A DNA stretch of 64,000 nt from Actinokineospora iranica (GCF_900101685.1 NZ_FMZZ01000007.1:296746-360745); one strand, 5' to 3'. Counted from the first letter of the stretch, positions 46,656 to 57,609 are shown. Numbers and translations: made by a program. Notes: generated from the letters alone by a model not told the origin.

Positions 46656-47957
46656 GTGCACACCACGAGAGCCCGCATCGCCGCGGGCGCGCTGACCGCC
46701 GCGGTGGTGGTCGGGTTGACGTCCTGCGCGAGCGCGGGCGGCGGCGCCCCGGCCAGGGGCGGCGGGTTCGAGGGCCGCGGCCCGATCAACTACGTCGCGG
46801 GCAAGGACGTGAGCGGGACCTTCCGCGGCGTCGTGGACCAGTGGAACCGCGAGCACCCCGACGAGAAGGTCACCTTTGTCGAGCTGCCTGAGCAGTCCGA
46901 CCAGCAGCGCCAGCAGCACATCCAGAACGCGCAGACGCGCTCGGATGCGAACGCGGTGATCGCCCTCGACGTCGTGTGGACCGCCGAGTTCGCCGCCAAC
47001 CGCTGGATCGAGCCGCTGCCGGAGGAGCAGTTCCCGCTCGACCAGACGCTGCCGCCGGTGGTCGAGGGCGCGAAGTACCGCGGCGTCCTGTACGCGGCCC
47101 CGGCGTGGGCGGACGGCGGTTTGCTGTTCTACCGCACCGACCTGCTCGCCGAGGCGGGCATCGACAAGCCGCCCACGACATGGGCGCGGCTGCGGTCGCA
47201 GTGCGGCCAGGTGCTCGCGCTGCCCAACGCCGCGGGCATGTCCTGCTACGCGGGCCAGTTCGAGAAGTACGAGGGGCTCACCGTCAACTTCGCCGAGGCC
47301 GTGCAGTCCGCGGGCGGCGCGATCGTGGACGAGAACGGCAAGCCCACTGTGGACACCCCGCAAGCAAAGCGGGGGCTGGACTTCCTCGTCGACGGCTTCA
47401 AGTCCGGGCTGATCCCGCGCCCGGCCATCACCTTCCAGGAGGAGCAGGGCAGGCAGGCGTTCCAGAAGGGCCAGCTGGTCTTCCACCGGCAGTGGCCCTA
47501 CCAGCACGCGCTGGCCAGCAAGACCGACGGGTCGAGCGCGGTCGCCGGGAAGTTCGATGTCGCGCCCCTGCCGGGGGCGGACGGGCCCGGCTCGTCCAGT
47601 CTGGGCGGCTGGAACCTGGCCGTGTCCTCGTTCGCGAAGAACAAGGCGACCGCGCTGGACTTCGTCAAGTACATGACCTCCGCGCAGCGCCAGCGCCAGA
47701 ACCTGGAAGCCGCCTCGCTGGCGCCCACCTACACCAGCCTGTACGACGACCCGGAACTGGTGCGGGCGTTCCCGTACCTGCCCACGCTCAAGGCCTCGAT
47801 CATGACCGCGCAGCCCCGGCCGAGGGTGGTGCGCTACGGCGACGCCGCCGGCGCGATCCAGGACGAGGCCTACGCCGCGCTGACGGGCGTGAAGAGCAGC
47901 GAGGCCGCGCTCGCCGACCTGCAGGGCCGCCTCGACAAGATCACCGGGGGGCGGTGA
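46656..47957 (+). CDS. Sugar ABC transporter substrate-binding lipoprotein
   Basis: 433 residues. The N-terminal signal peptide ends in a lipobox (GLTSC, Cys at about residue 24), so the mature protein is a membrane-anchored lipoprotein. The rest is an extracellular solute-binding protein family 1 fold, typical of di- and oligosaccharide importers. GTG 46656 follows GGAGAAGGAG. It is cotranscribed with the ATPase upstream and permeases downstream. An alpha-glucoside ligand (e.g. trehalose or maltose) is inferred from the linked glucosidase. Confidence 0.93.
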   Translation: MHTTRARIAAGALTAAVVVGLTSCASAGGGAPARGGGFEGRGPINYVAGKDVSGTFRGVVDQWNREHPDEKVTFVELPEQSDQQRQQHIQNAQTRSDANAVIALDVVWTAEFAANRWIEPLPEEQFPLDQTLPPVVEGAKYRGVLYAAPAWADGGLLFYRTDLLAEAGIDKPPTTWARLRSQCGQVLALPNAAGMSCYAGQFEKYEGLTVNFAEAVQSAGGAIVDENGKPTVDTPQAKRGLDFLVDGFKSGLIPRPAITFQEEQGRQAFQKGQLVFHRQWPYQHALASKTDGSSAVAGKFDVAPLPGADGPGSSSLGGWNLAVSSFAKNKATALDFVKYMTSAQRQRQNLEAASLAPTYTSLYDDPELVRAFPYLPTLKASIMTAQPRPRVVRYGDAAGAIQDEAYAALTGVKSSEAALADLQGRLDKITGGR

Positions 47958-47958
47958 C

Positions 47959-48921
47959 ATGACCGCGGTGCTGTCCCGTCCGCCCTCGGACCGCCGCGCC
48001 GGGTCGGCCCGGCTCGGCGCGCTGCTGGTGGCGCCCACCGTCCTCGTGCTCGCCGTCGTCGTCGCCTACCCCACGGTCCAGGCGGTGTGGCAGTCGCTGT
48101 ACGGCGCGCGGGGAATCGACCCGGAGTCCGGATTCGTCGACGACACCGAGCCGTTCGTCGGCCTGGACAACTACGCCGTCCTGTTCACCAGCGCGGGCGA
48201 CCGGTTCTGGAACGCGCTCGCCAACACCGTGTTCCTCACCGGGACCTCGGTCGCGCTGGAGATCGTCCTGGGCGTGGGGATGGCGCTGATCATGCACCAG
48301 GCGCTGCGCGGGCGGGGGCTGGTCCGCGCGGGCATCCTCATCCCGTGGGCCATCCCGACCGCGATCGTGGCCCTGCTCTGGCGGTGGATCTTCAATGCCG
48401 ACGGCCTCGCCAACGCGATCCTGCCCGGCCAGGTCCTCTGGACCAGCGAGGGCCTGCACGCCAAGCTCGCGGTCGTCTTCGCCGACGTGTGGAAGACCGC
48501 CCCGTTCGTCGGGCTGCTGGTGCTCGCCGGACTCCAGGTCATCCCCAAGGAGGTCGACGAGGCGGCCAGGGTCGACGGGGCCGGGTCATGGCGGCGGCTG
48601 CGGAGCATCACGCTGCCGCTGGTCAAGCCCGCGCTCCTGGTGGCGGTGCTGTTCCGGGTGCTGGACGCGCTGCGCATGTTCGACATGCCCTATGTGCTCA
48701 TCGGTGCCCGCAAGGAGTCGGTGGAGACGCTGTCGATGCTGGCGCACGACGAGGCGTCCAACGTCCGCTTCGGCCCGGGCGCGGCCTACGCGGTCATCTT
48801 GTTCGTGTTCGTCTTCCTGGTGGCGTTCGCGTTCGTCAAGCTGCTCGGCGCCGATGTCGTCGGCGACGCGGGCAAGGGCGTCCGGAGCAGGAAGACCCGA
48901 CGAGCGAAGGTGATCGCGTGA
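47959..48921 (+). CDS. Sugar ABC transporter permease (MalF-like)
   Basis: 320 residues with about six transmembrane helices. The EAA loop (EVDEAARVDGAGSWRRLRSI) contacts the ATPase. The ATG begins one base after the binding-protein stop, and its 3' end overlaps the next permease by 4 nt (GTGA), indicating translational coupling. Confidence 0.93.
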   Translation: MTAVLSRPPSDRRAGSARLGALLVAPTVLVLAVVVAYPTVQAVWQSLYGARGIDPESGFVDDTEPFVGLDNYAVLFTSAGDRFWNALANTVFLTGTSVALEIVLGVGMALIMHQALRGRGLVRAGILIPWAIPTAIVALLWRWIFNADGLANAILPGQVLWTSEGLHAKLAVVFADVWKTAPFVGLLVLAGLQVIPKEVDEAARVDGAGSWRRLRSITLPLVKPALLVAVLFRVLDALRMFDMPYVLIGARKESVETLSMLAHDEASNVRFGPGAAYAVILFVFVFLVAFAFVKLLGADVVGDAGKGVRSRKTRRAKVIA

Positions 48922-49808
48922 GCGTCCTGGAAAGTCCCGTCGCGGCGACGCCCCCGAGGACCCGGCCCGCCTCAGCGGCCGCCCGCAAGCGCACCCGAGG
49001 ACCGCTGGTGATGATCGGCGTCACCGTCGTCATCGTGTTCTGCCTGGCCCCGTTCTACTGGATGGTGGTGTCCAGCTTCCGGCGCACGTCCGACATCTTC
49101 GACAAGTCGGCGCTGCCGTCGCCGTGGTCGCTGGAGAACTACACCGCCGTGTTCGACCCCGATCAGGGCTTCCTGCGGTCGATGGCCAACAGCCTGGTCG
49201 TTGCCGGGACGACGACGGCGCTCGCGCTGGTCATCGCCACGCTCACCGCGTACGCGATGGCCCGCCTGGACTTCCCGTTCAAACGCCTGGTGCTGACCGG
49301 GATCATCGCCACATCGATGTTCCCGGTGGTCTCGATCGTGGTGCCGCTGCTCAAGCTGTTCACCGACTGGGACTGGATCAACACCTACCAGGCCATGGTC
49401 GCGCCGAGCCTGTCGTTCGCGCTGCCCCTGGCGGTGTGGATCCTGACCGCGTTCTTCCGGCAGATCCCGATCGAGCTCGAACAGGCCGCGATGATCGACG
49501 GCTGCACCCAGGGGCAGGCGTTCCGCCGGATCGTGCTGCCGCTGGCCGCCCCCGGCGTGTTCACCACCGCGATCATCACGTTCGTCGCGGCGTGGAACGA
49601 GTTCCTCATCGCGCTGTCCATGACCAACGACGCGGCCATGCAGACCGCGCCGGTGGCGATCTCGAAGTTCACCGGCGCCAGCCAGTTCGAGACGCCGTTC
49701 GGCAGCCAGATGGCCGCGGGCGTGCTGGTCACCATCCCACTGGTGGTCCTGGTCGTGGTGTTCCAACGCCGAATCGTGGACGGCCTGACCGCGGGCGCGG
49801 TCAAATGA
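48918..49808 (+). CDS. Sugar ABC transporter permease (MalG-like)
   Basis: 296 residues with about six transmembrane helices starting near residue 30. The EAA loop is IELEQAAMIDGCTQGQAFRR. It forms the heterodimeric channel with the preceding permease. The start GTG overlaps the upstream stop. Confidence 0.93.
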   Translation: MSVLESPVAATPPRTRPASAAARKRTRGPLVMIGVTVVIVFCLAPFYWMVVSSFRRTSDIFDKSALPSPWSLENYTAVFDPDQGFLRSMANSLVVAGTTTALALVIATLTAYAMARLDFPFKRLVLTGIIATSMFPVVSIVVPLLKLFTDWDWINTYQAMVAPSLSFALPLAVWILTAFFRQIPIELEQAAMIDGCTQGQAFRRIVLPLAAPGVFTTAIITFVAAWNEFLIALSMTNDAAMQTAPVAISKFTGASQFETPFGSQMAAGVLVTIPLVVLVVVFQRRIVDGLTAGAVK

Positions 49809-49837
49809 CTCACCGACAACGAAAAGGACTGATTGCC

Positions 49838-51484
49838 ATGACCCGCACCAACTGGTGGCGCGACGCGGTCATCTACCAGATCTACCTCCGCAGCTTCGCC
49901 GACGGCGACGGCGACGGCATCGGCGACTTCGCCGGACTCCGGTCCCGACTGGACTACCTCGCCGAACTCGGCGTCGACGGCGTCTGGCTCAACCCGTGCT
50001 TCCCCTCGCCGCAGGCCGACCACGGCTACGACGTCGCCGACTACACCGACATCGAGCCCGACTACGGCGACCTGGCCGCCTTCGACGCGTTCGTCGGCGA
50101 GGCCCACGAGCGCGGGCTGAAGGTGCTGCTCGACCTGGTGCCCAACCACTGCTCAAGCGCGCACCCCTGGTTCACCGCCGCCCTGGCCGCGGGCCCCGGC
50201 TCGCCCGAGCGCGAGCGGTTCATCTTCCGCGACGGCCGCGGCGAGCACGGCGAGCTGCCGCCGAACAACTGGAACTCCCAGTTCGGCGGGCCCGCCTGGA
50301 CGCGGATCACCGAGCCGGACGGCGCCCCAGGACAGTGGTACCTGCACTTCTTCGACTCGGCCCAAGTGGACTTCAACTGGCGCCACCCCGACGTCACCGC
50401 GCTGTTCGACGACGTGCTGCGGTTCTGGTTCGACCGGGGCGTCGACGGCTTCCGCATCGACGTCGCGCACGGCCTCTACAAGCACGAGGAACTGCCGGAC
50501 TGGGACGGGGGCCGCTTCAACGAGCACGCCTGGGACCGCCCGGAGGTGCACGACATCTACCGCCGCTGGCGCGCCATCGCCGCGTCCTACGGGCCAGACC
50601 GCGACCTGACGCTGGTCGGGGAGATCTGGGTCCCCACCGTCGAGGCCCTGGCCGCCTACCTGCGCGAAGACGAGCTGCCGCAGGCGTTCTTCTTCGACCT
50701 GCTCATGCAGCCCTGGAGCGCGGCGGGCTGGCGGACCTCCATCGAGCGGGCGTTCGCCGACATCGGCTCGACCGGCGCCACCATCACCTGGACGCTGGCC
50801 AACCACGACGTGCACCGCGCGGTCACCCGCTACGGCATCGTCACCCCCGCCGAGTTCCCCGTCTCGCTCGACCCGCAACTCGCCCTGGTCCGCCCGCGCG
50901 GCGAGGTCGACTTCGCGCTGGGGGAGCGGCGTTCCCGGGCCGCGACCCTGGCCCTGCTGGCGCTGCCCGGCTCGCAGTACCTCTACCAGGGCGAGGAACT
51001 GGGCCTGCCCGAGGAGGTCGACCTGCCCGACCACGCCCGCCAGGACCCGAGCTGGAAGCGCACCCAGGGCGTCGACTTCGGCCGCGACGGCTGCCGCGTG
51101 CCCCTGCCGTGGAGCGCCCAGCCCGGCAGCTTCGGCTTCTCCCCACCGGAGGCCACCGCGGCTCCCTGGCTTCCCCAACCGGACTGGTTCGGCAAGTACG
51201 CGGTGGCCGAACAGGCCGCGGACGCGGGGTCGATGCTCGCCCTGCACCGCGCCGCCCTCCGCGTCCGCCGCACCGAGCCAGGCCTGACCGCGCCGGAGTT
51301 CACCTGGCTCGACGCCCCGCCGAACGTCATGCTCTTCGCCCGCGGCAACGGCGTCGCGTGCGCGGTCAACTTCGGCGCCGCGCCGTTCGAGCTGCCCGAG
51401 GGCAGCGAGGTCCTGCTGTCGAGCACGCCACTCGCGAATGGCGCGGTGTCGACCGACACCGCCGTCTGGCTGCGACTGCCCTGA
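49838..51484 (+). CDS. GH13 alpha-glucosidase / trehalose-maltose hydrolase type
   Basis: 548 residues, glycoside hydrolase family 13. The conserved regions are visible: DLVPNHCSS (region I), GFRIDVAHGL with the nucleophile Asp (region II), LVGEIW with the acid/base Glu (region III) and WTLANHDVHR (region IV). The N-terminal WWRDAVIYQIYLRSF is typical of intracellular alpha-glucosidases, and there is no signal peptide. It would hydrolyse the imported alpha-glucoside in the cytoplasm. ATG 49838 follows GAAAAGGA; an in-frame ATG at 49805 has no site. Last gene of the operon before a bidirectional terminator. Confidence 0.94.
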   Translation: MTRTNWWRDAVIYQIYLRSFADGDGDGIGDFAGLRSRLDYLAELGVDGVWLNPCFPSPQADHGYDVADYTDIEPDYGDLAAFDAFVGEAHERGLKVLLDLVPNHCSSAHPWFTAALAAGPGSPERERFIFRDGRGEHGELPPNNWNSQFGGPAWTRITEPDGAPGQWYLHFFDSAQVDFNWRHPDVTALFDDVLRFWFDRGVDGFRIDVAHGLYKHEELPDWDGGRFNEHAWDRPEVHDIYRRWRAIAASYGPDRDLTLVGEIWVPTVEALAAYLREDELPQAFFFDLLMQPWSAAGWRTSIERAFADIGSTGATITWTLANHDVHRAVTRYGIVTPAEFPVSLDPQLALVRPRGEVDFALGERRSRAATLALLALPGSQYLYQGEELGLPEEVDLPDHARQDPSWKRTQGVDFGRDGCRVPLPWSAQPGSFGFSPPEATAAPWLPQPDWFGKYAVAEQAADAGSMLALHRAALRVRRTEPGLTAPEFTWLDAPPNVMLFARGNGVACAVNFGAAPFELPEGSEVLLSSTPLANGAVSTDTAVWLRLP

Positions 51485-51603
51485 CCGGAACGCGTCAGTC
51501 CCACCGCATCCCCCGACTCTCGCGGTGAGCCGACGCGTCAATTGACAGCGGCCGAACTGGTGCGCGGTAGACGCGCGCTCCCCGCCCTCCCGCCACCCCG
51601 GTC

Positions 51604-51647
51604 GCATCGGCGCCCCCTCCAGCGTGACCTGGAGGGGGCGCCGATGC
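51604..51647. terminator. Bidirectional terminator between glucosidase and GSP17M-like gene
   Basis: A perfect 19-bp stem (GCATCGGCGCC... paired with ...GGCGCCGATGC) surrounds the 6-nt loop cgtgac at 51623-51628. It lies between convergent genes and can serve both strands. Confidence 0.85.
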
Positions 51648-51653
51648 CGTGTC

Positions 51654-52175
51654 TCAGGCGCTGGATGGACTGGCGAGGGCCAATTCGGCCAGCAGGTCCC
51701 TGCCTTTCTCGGCGTGCCGTGGTTCGCAGAGCACGTCGTAGCGCCCCGCGACGATCTGGGTGGTGGAGACGAAGTCGCGCTGGCCGCGCAGGGACGCGTA
51801 GCTCGCTGCGGCGAACGACGCGCCGAAGGCGACACCGGTGAGCAGGCCGATCAGGATCGGCGCGAGTGTGGGGCCGGGACTGAACAGGCCGAGCAGCAGC
51901 CCGACGAACAGGCCGAACCAGGCGCCGGACGCTGCGCCGCCGCCCAGGACACGCGGCCAGGTCAGGCGGGCGGCGACCCGTTCGACCACCATCGGTTCGA
52001 CCCCGACGATGGTGAGGTCTTGCACGGGGAAGTCGTGGTCGGCCAAGTAGTCCACGGCGCGTTGGGCTTCGGCGTAGGTGGCGTAGGAGCCGATGGGCCA
52101 GCCAGTCGGTGGGGTCGGCAGGTTCACCAGACCGGGCGCGGTGAGCTGGGTGGCGGAGAGTCGCGTGGTGGTCAT
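51654..52175 (-). CDS. General stress protein 17M-like membrane protein
   Basis: 173 residues. The first half (PIGSYATYAEAQRAVDYLADHDFPVQDLTIVGVE) matches the YflT/GSP17M-type N-terminal domain. It is followed by a Gly/Ala-rich double transmembrane segment (about residues 77-125) and a short C-terminal strand/helix. These proteins are found in stress regulons of Gram-positive bacteria; the molecular role is unknown. Its position beside hsp20, htpX and an HtrA-like protease supports a stress role. Confidence 0.78.
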   Translation of the reverse strand: MTTTRLSATQLTAPGLVNLPTPPTGWPIGSYATYAEAQRAVDYLADHDFPVQDLTIVGVEPMVVERVAARLTWPRVLGGGAASGAWFGLFVGLLLGLFSPGPTLAPILIGLLTGVAFGASFAAASYASLRGQRDFVSTTQIVAGRYDVLCEPRHAEKGRDLLAELALASPSSA

Positions 52176-52335
52176 GCGGCGGCACCTCCATCGTCACGGT
52201 CACGAAACAGGTTGGGACCGGTCGGTTTCAGACAGCGTTTCCTTCTGCGGCACGGCCTCGCGGTTCAGCTGAGCCGTCCGGCTCGGGCGGCGGCCTCGCG
52301 CGCATCGCCTCCGGCGCGCGGAGGTGGGTGTTGTA

Positions 52336-52363
52336 GCGGCCCCGGCCCGCGGGCCGGGGCCGC
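52336..52363 (-). terminator. GC palindrome terminator downstream of hsp20
   Basis: A 28-nt perfect palindrome composed only of G and C (beginning GCGGCCCCGG) lies about 18 nt beyond the Hsp20 stop on the minus strand. It is suited to transcription termination; there is no T-tract. Confidence 0.65.
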
Positions 52364-52380
52364 ACCGGGACACGCCGGGC

Positions 52381-52833
52381 TCACGTGCCCCTGATGGCGA
52401 TGCGACGCGGCTTGGCCGCCTCGCTCTTGGCCACGCGGATGGTCAGCACGCCCTCGTCCAGCGACGCCTCGACCTTGTCCGCGTCCACGCTGTCGGGCAG
52501 CGTCACCCGGTAGGAGAACTCGCCGGTGCGGCGGGTGCGGTGGCGCAGCAGACCCTGCCGCTCCTTCTGCTTCAGCTCCCCGGTGACGACCAGGTCGTTG
52601 CCGACGAGCTCGATGGCGACGTCCTCGCGCTTGACACCGGGCAGGTCGACCTCGACGACGTAGGCGTCCTCGACCTCGGTCACATCCGCCAGCGGAGCCC
52701 ACGCGATGCCCTGGTCGAGCCGACCCAACGCCGAGTCCATCCACCGGCCCAGCTGGCTGTAGAGGTCCTCGAACTCACGGAACGGGTCCCAGCGACCCAC
52801 CTGATTGCCCGATCGCACGGCAGGCAGCGCCAT
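52381..52833 (-). CDS. Hsp20 / alpha-crystallin small heat-shock protein
   Basis: 150 residues. The alpha-crystallin domain (about 45-140) contains DLPGVKREDVAIEL and the conserved GVLTIRV near the C-terminus. It is an ATP-independent holdase that keeps unfolding proteins soluble. Two HAIR elements upstream (52953-52971 and 53012-53030) predict repression by HspR and release on heat shock. Confidence 0.94.
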   Translation of the reverse strand: MALPAVRSGNQVGRWDPFREFEDLYSQLGRWMDSALGRLDQGIAWAPLADVTEVEDAYVVEVDLPGVKREDVAIELVGNDLVVTGELKQKERQGLLRHRTRRTGEFSYRVTLPDSVDADKVEASLDEGVLTIRVAKSEAAKPRRIAIRGT

Positions 52834-52952
52834 GGTTCACACCTCCCACTACTAGATCCACTTGGTCACGGTCTTCGTCAACGGTCACCGATAGTCGGCA
52901 CCGCGGTGGCGCCGCCCTGGACAACGCCCACCGCAACGAGGTTGTTCCCAGA

Positions 52953-52971
52953 TTGAGTCTGATCCACTCAA
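52953..52971. promoter_or_regulatory. HAIR element (HspR operator), consensus match
   Basis: TTGAGT-N7-ACTCAA matches the inner part of the HspR-associated inverted repeat (CTTGAGT-N7-ACTCAAG). It lies about 120 nt upstream of the hsp20 start in the divergent region shared with htpX. Confidence 0.85.
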
Positions 52972-53011
52972 CTTTTTCGCCTCTCGATCACCGCCCTTCC
53001 CCCGGTCGCAG

Positions 53012-53030
53012 TTGAGTGCGTGAGGCTCAA
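53012..53030. promoter_or_regulatory. Second HAIR element, one mismatch
   Basis: TTGAGT-N7-GCTCAA has the same spacing as the first HAIR with one base off the consensus. It lies nearer to htpX (about 160 nt before its start), so paired sites probably repress both divergent promoters. Confidence 0.75.
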
Positions 53031-53189
53031 CTTTGGGAACCCGGGGCGATGATGTCGCGTTGGCGATGGTGCGAGCGCCTCCGAGCTGACCTGGGTATTC
53101 GCATGCTGAGGAGAGCTGGCTGACCGTCAGGCAAGCACACCACGCCAAGGTGGACGAGCCGTCACCGCGAGAGGAAGAAGCTGACCACA

Positions 53190-54131
53190 ATGCGCCACCA
53201 TCACAGCCGTTGCCGCAACGGACTCAAGACCGCGTCGCTGCTCGGTCTGCTCACTGCCCTCGTCATCGCCTTCGGCCACTGGGTCGGCGGCGGCCCCGGC
53301 CTGATCGCCGCCACCGTCCTGTCACTGGCGATGAACGCGGGCGCCTACTTCTGGTCCGACAGACTCGCGCTGCGGGCCATGGCCGCCGAGCCCGTCACCG
53401 AGCGGCAAGCGCCACGGCTGCACGCGATGGTCCGCGAACTGGCCGCCGCCGCTGGGCAGCCCATGCCACGGCTGCACATCAGCCACATCGCCCAGCCCAA
53501 CGCGTTCGCCACCGGCCGGAACCCGCGCCACGCCGCGGTCTGCGTCACCGACGGCATCCTGCGCCTGCTCACCCCGCGGGAGCTCCGCGCGGTTCTCGGG
53601 CACGAACTGTCCCACGTGCGCAACCGGGACATCCTCATATCCAGCGTGGCCGCCGCCCTGGCAGGCGTCATCACCTCGCTGGCCAACCTCGCCCTGTTCC
53701 TCCCACTCGGAACGTCCGACGACGAGGACACGCCTAACCCGCTGGCGGTGCTGCTGATGGTGATCCTCGGCCCCATCGCCGCCGGGCTGATCCAGTTGGC
53801 CGTCAGCCGCGGCCGCGAGTACGAAGCCGACGCCGACGGCGCGCGCCTGTCCGGCGACCCACTCGCCTTGGCCGACGCCCTGGAGAAAATCGAACACTGG
53901 ACCCGGCGGATGCCGCTGCCTGCCGACGCCCCACACGCTGCCCAAGCCCACCTCATGATCGCCAACCCGCTCGCGGGCGACGGACTGGCCGCGCTGTTCC
54001 ACACGCACCCGCCCACAGCCGACCGCATCCACCGGCTGCGCCAGATCGCCGGTCGCCTGCCGCGCCGCGCCCACGGCGCGCGGGCGGACGACGTGGCAGG
54101 GCGGGAGACGGCACCCCTGACCAGGAGGTGA
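53190..54131 (+). CDS. htpX: HtpX-like membrane zinc metalloprotease (M48)
   Basis: 313 residues. Two N-terminal transmembrane helices (about 12-50) precede the M48 catalytic motif LGHELSHVRNRD (HExxH). A second pair of hydrophobic segments and the downstream Glu motif (SRGREYEADADGA) follow. It degrades misfolded membrane proteins on the cytoplasmic side. The C-terminal extension is Arg/Ala-rich. HAIR operators upstream suggest heat induction. The stop overlaps or abuts the next protease gene, implying coupled expression. Confidence 0.92.
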   Translation: MRHHHSRCRNGLKTASLLGLLTALVIAFGHWVGGGPGLIAATVLSLAMNAGAYFWSDRLALRAMAAEPVTERQAPRLHAMVRELAAAAGQPMPRLHISHIAQPNAFATGRNPRHAAVCVTDGILRLLTPRELRAVLGHELSHVRNRDILISSVAAALAGVITSLANLALFLPLGTSDDEDTPNPLAVLLMVILGPIAAGLIQLAVSRGREYEADADGARLSGDPLALADALEKIEHWTRRMPLPADAPHAAQAHLMIANPLAGDGLAALFHTHPPTADRIHRLRQIAGRLPRRAHGARADDVAGRETAPLTRR

Positions 54132-54137
54132 GGCGCC

Positions 54138-55171
54138 ATGCCCAGTACGGCCAAGGCACAGGCGACCCGGCTCGGTGCCGTGGTGGCGGCGGCGATCGTC
54201 GCGCTGTCAGGCTGCACCGGCGACGACGACACCCCGTCGAGCCACGAACCGACCACCGCGGCCTCCGCCCCGCCGGGCCGGACGGCGGGTACGCCGATGT
54301 GGTGGAACGGATCGGCCCCAGCGTGGTTACCGTCCAAGCCGAACAGGGCGTCGGCAGCGGGGTCGTCCTGCGGCCCGACGTCGTGGTCACCAACCAGCAC
54401 GTCGTCGGCGCCCACCGCGAGGTGACCATCGCCTACGCCGACGGCGCGCGCTCACCCGGCACCGTGTTGGCCACCGACACCGTCACCGACCTCGCCGTGG
54501 TGCGCACCGATCGCAAGAACCTCCCGGTGCCCGAGTACCGGACAGACCTGCCCCGGCCCGGTGAGCGCGCGCTGGCCATCGGCAGCCCGCTGGGCCTGCA
54601 GAACTCGGTCACCGCCGGGATCATCTCCGGCCTGCACCGCGAGATTCCCGGCTCAGCAGGGCAAACCCCGGCCCTGGTGGACCTCATCCAGACCGACGCG
54701 TCGATCTCCCCGGGCAACTCCGGCGGCGCACTGCTCGATGTCCAGGGCCGGGTCGTGGGCATCAACGAGGCCTACATCCCACCCGCGGCCGGAGCCGTCT
54801 CCCTCGGCTTCGCCATCCCCGCCGCGACCGTCGTCGACGTCGCCGACCAACTGCTCACCGAGGGCGCTGCGGCCCACCCCTACCTCGGCGTCTCACTCGG
54901 TCGGCTCACCCCCGACATCCAGCGGCGACTCGGCGCGCGCACCGACCACGGCGCCCTGGTGCTCGGCGTCGACCAAGACGGACCAGCCGCCCACGCGGGC
55001 ATCCGCGCAGGCGACGTGCTGGTGGAATTCGCCGGTAAACAGATCCGCGGCGTGGAAGACCTGCTCACCGCCCTCCGGCAAACCGAACCGGAGCAGGAAG
55101 TGCCTATCACTCTCATCCGCGGGGACACGCCCCAGCAAATCACCCTCGTGATCGGCTCCCGAACCGGCTAG
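54138..55171 (+). CDS. HtrA/DegP-like trypsin-PDZ lipoprotein protease with apparent frameshift
   Basis: Two frames are needed. From ATG 54138, with AGGAGG about 10 nt upstream, translation gives a lipoprotein signal (hydrophobic core and lipobox LSGC) and a Thr/Ser-rich linker. Near 54280-54290 the protease continues in another frame: trypsin-like domain with catalytic His (TNQHVVG), Asp (VTDLAVV) and Ser (SPGNSGGAL), then a PDZ domain (about 54880-55160). Adding one G near 54283 would join them. A GTG at 54128 overlapping the htpX stop opens the protease frame directly, but its first 55 residues are Arg-rich and look like out-of-frame signal peptide. So this is either a sequencing error, a recent mutation or recoding. 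Expected role: extracytoplasmic protein quality control. Confidence 0.8.
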
Positions 55172-55414
55172 ATCACCCACGAGGTGCGACACCATGGGTG
55201 GCATCGGCGTTCGTCGGCCTGCGCGGGCGGCGACCTAGCCCACGGCGGAGTTGAGGTCATCGCCGACCGACGGCCTGGAGCACGTCGTGTCGGCGATCAC
55301 GAGAACATGAAGGCGACGAGCGCGAGAATGGAGGGCAGCTTGGCGATCAGCCCGCATGAGGTATCGGCGTAGCGTGCCAGGAACCCCTTCACCGCATGGA
55401 AGGAACCCACGAGA
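55172..55414. other. Intergenic region without a recognisable gene
   Basis: About 240 bp between the HtrA-like gene and the acyl-CoA synthetase. No convincing ORF or long hairpin was found. It probably holds the synthetase promoter. Confidence 0.5.
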
Positions 55415-56959
<1,545 letters not shown>

Positions 56960-57043
56960 CCAAATGTGGGTCGAACGACCGACAGGCTGGTGACGATGAC
57001 CTCTCTACTCTGAGTTCAGGGAACTCGATTACGGGGGGATGCC

Positions 57044-57313
57044 ATGGAAACGCTTGTGCCACCGGTCATCTATGTCGCGTGCGAGGTGGCGGATGACCAG
57101 TCCTTCACACCGGATCTGCGTCGGACGACGGACGGTGAGGTCACCTTGCTTGCTTACACCGCACTCGACCGACTGATCGCTTGCTGCGGGGAAAACCAGC
57201 CGTGGGTGGTGGTTGCCACCGCACGCCTTGAGGATGTCCAGCGGGAAGTCCCGTTCGACGCCATCACATTCGACGTGGAGATTCCCGAAGAGCACCGCAG
57301 GACGGCGGTGTGA
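57044..57313 (+). CDS. Small SseB/SAV_915-like protein, first gene of an ESX-like trio
   Basis: 89 residues. The order of strands and the segment VTLLAYTALDRLIACCGENQ resemble the SseB-like/SAV_915 domain (FTS-type strand followed by a helix) found beside type VII secretion cargo in actinomycetes. There is no signal peptide and no enzymatic motif. The ATG follows a G-run at 6 nt. The next gene starts 3 nt after its stop, so the trio is one operon. A chaperone or immunity-like role is possible but not shown. Confidence 0.65.
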   Translation: METLVPPVIYVACEVADDQSFTPDLRRTTDGEVTLLAYTALDRLIACCGENQPWVVVATARLEDVQREVPFDAITFDVEIPEEHRRTAV

Positions 57314-57316
57314 ACC

Positions 57317-57589
57317 ATGTCGAACGGATTCCAGATTGATCTGGACACCCTTGAGCAGGTCGCCGGTGCGCTGAGCAAGGCAAGTGACAACATCGGAACC
57401 GCGCCTGCCGCGCCGCAATCAGTGGACGCCGGAAACCTGAACGACGCGTTCACCAGATTAATCGTCAAACTCGTGCGGGATGCCGACCAAATATCGATCG
57501 GACTGGCGGCAGCGAGTGCGGAGATAGACAAGACACGTCAGGACTACTTGACCCAGGAAAAGAAAGCTCAAGAAAAGTTCAAGAACTGA
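57317..57589 (+). CDS. ESX-type small secreted protein (EspC-like helical hairpin)
   Basis: 90 residues, almost entirely helical, with N-terminal FQIDLDTLEQVAGALSKASDNI and a Lys-rich C-terminus. Size, position and pattern match the EspC/DUF2580 class of type VII secretion proteins, which pair with larger cargo. No WXG is present. It lies 20 nt before the larger WXG-like protein. The secretion machinery genes are not in the window. Confidence 0.7.
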   Translation: MSNGFQIDLDTLEQVAGALSKASDNIGTAPAAPQSVDAGNLNDAFTRLIVKLVRDADQISIGLAAASAEIDKTRQDYLTQEKKAQEKFKN

Positions 57590-57609
57590 CATCCACGGGG
57601 GTGGGTCGT

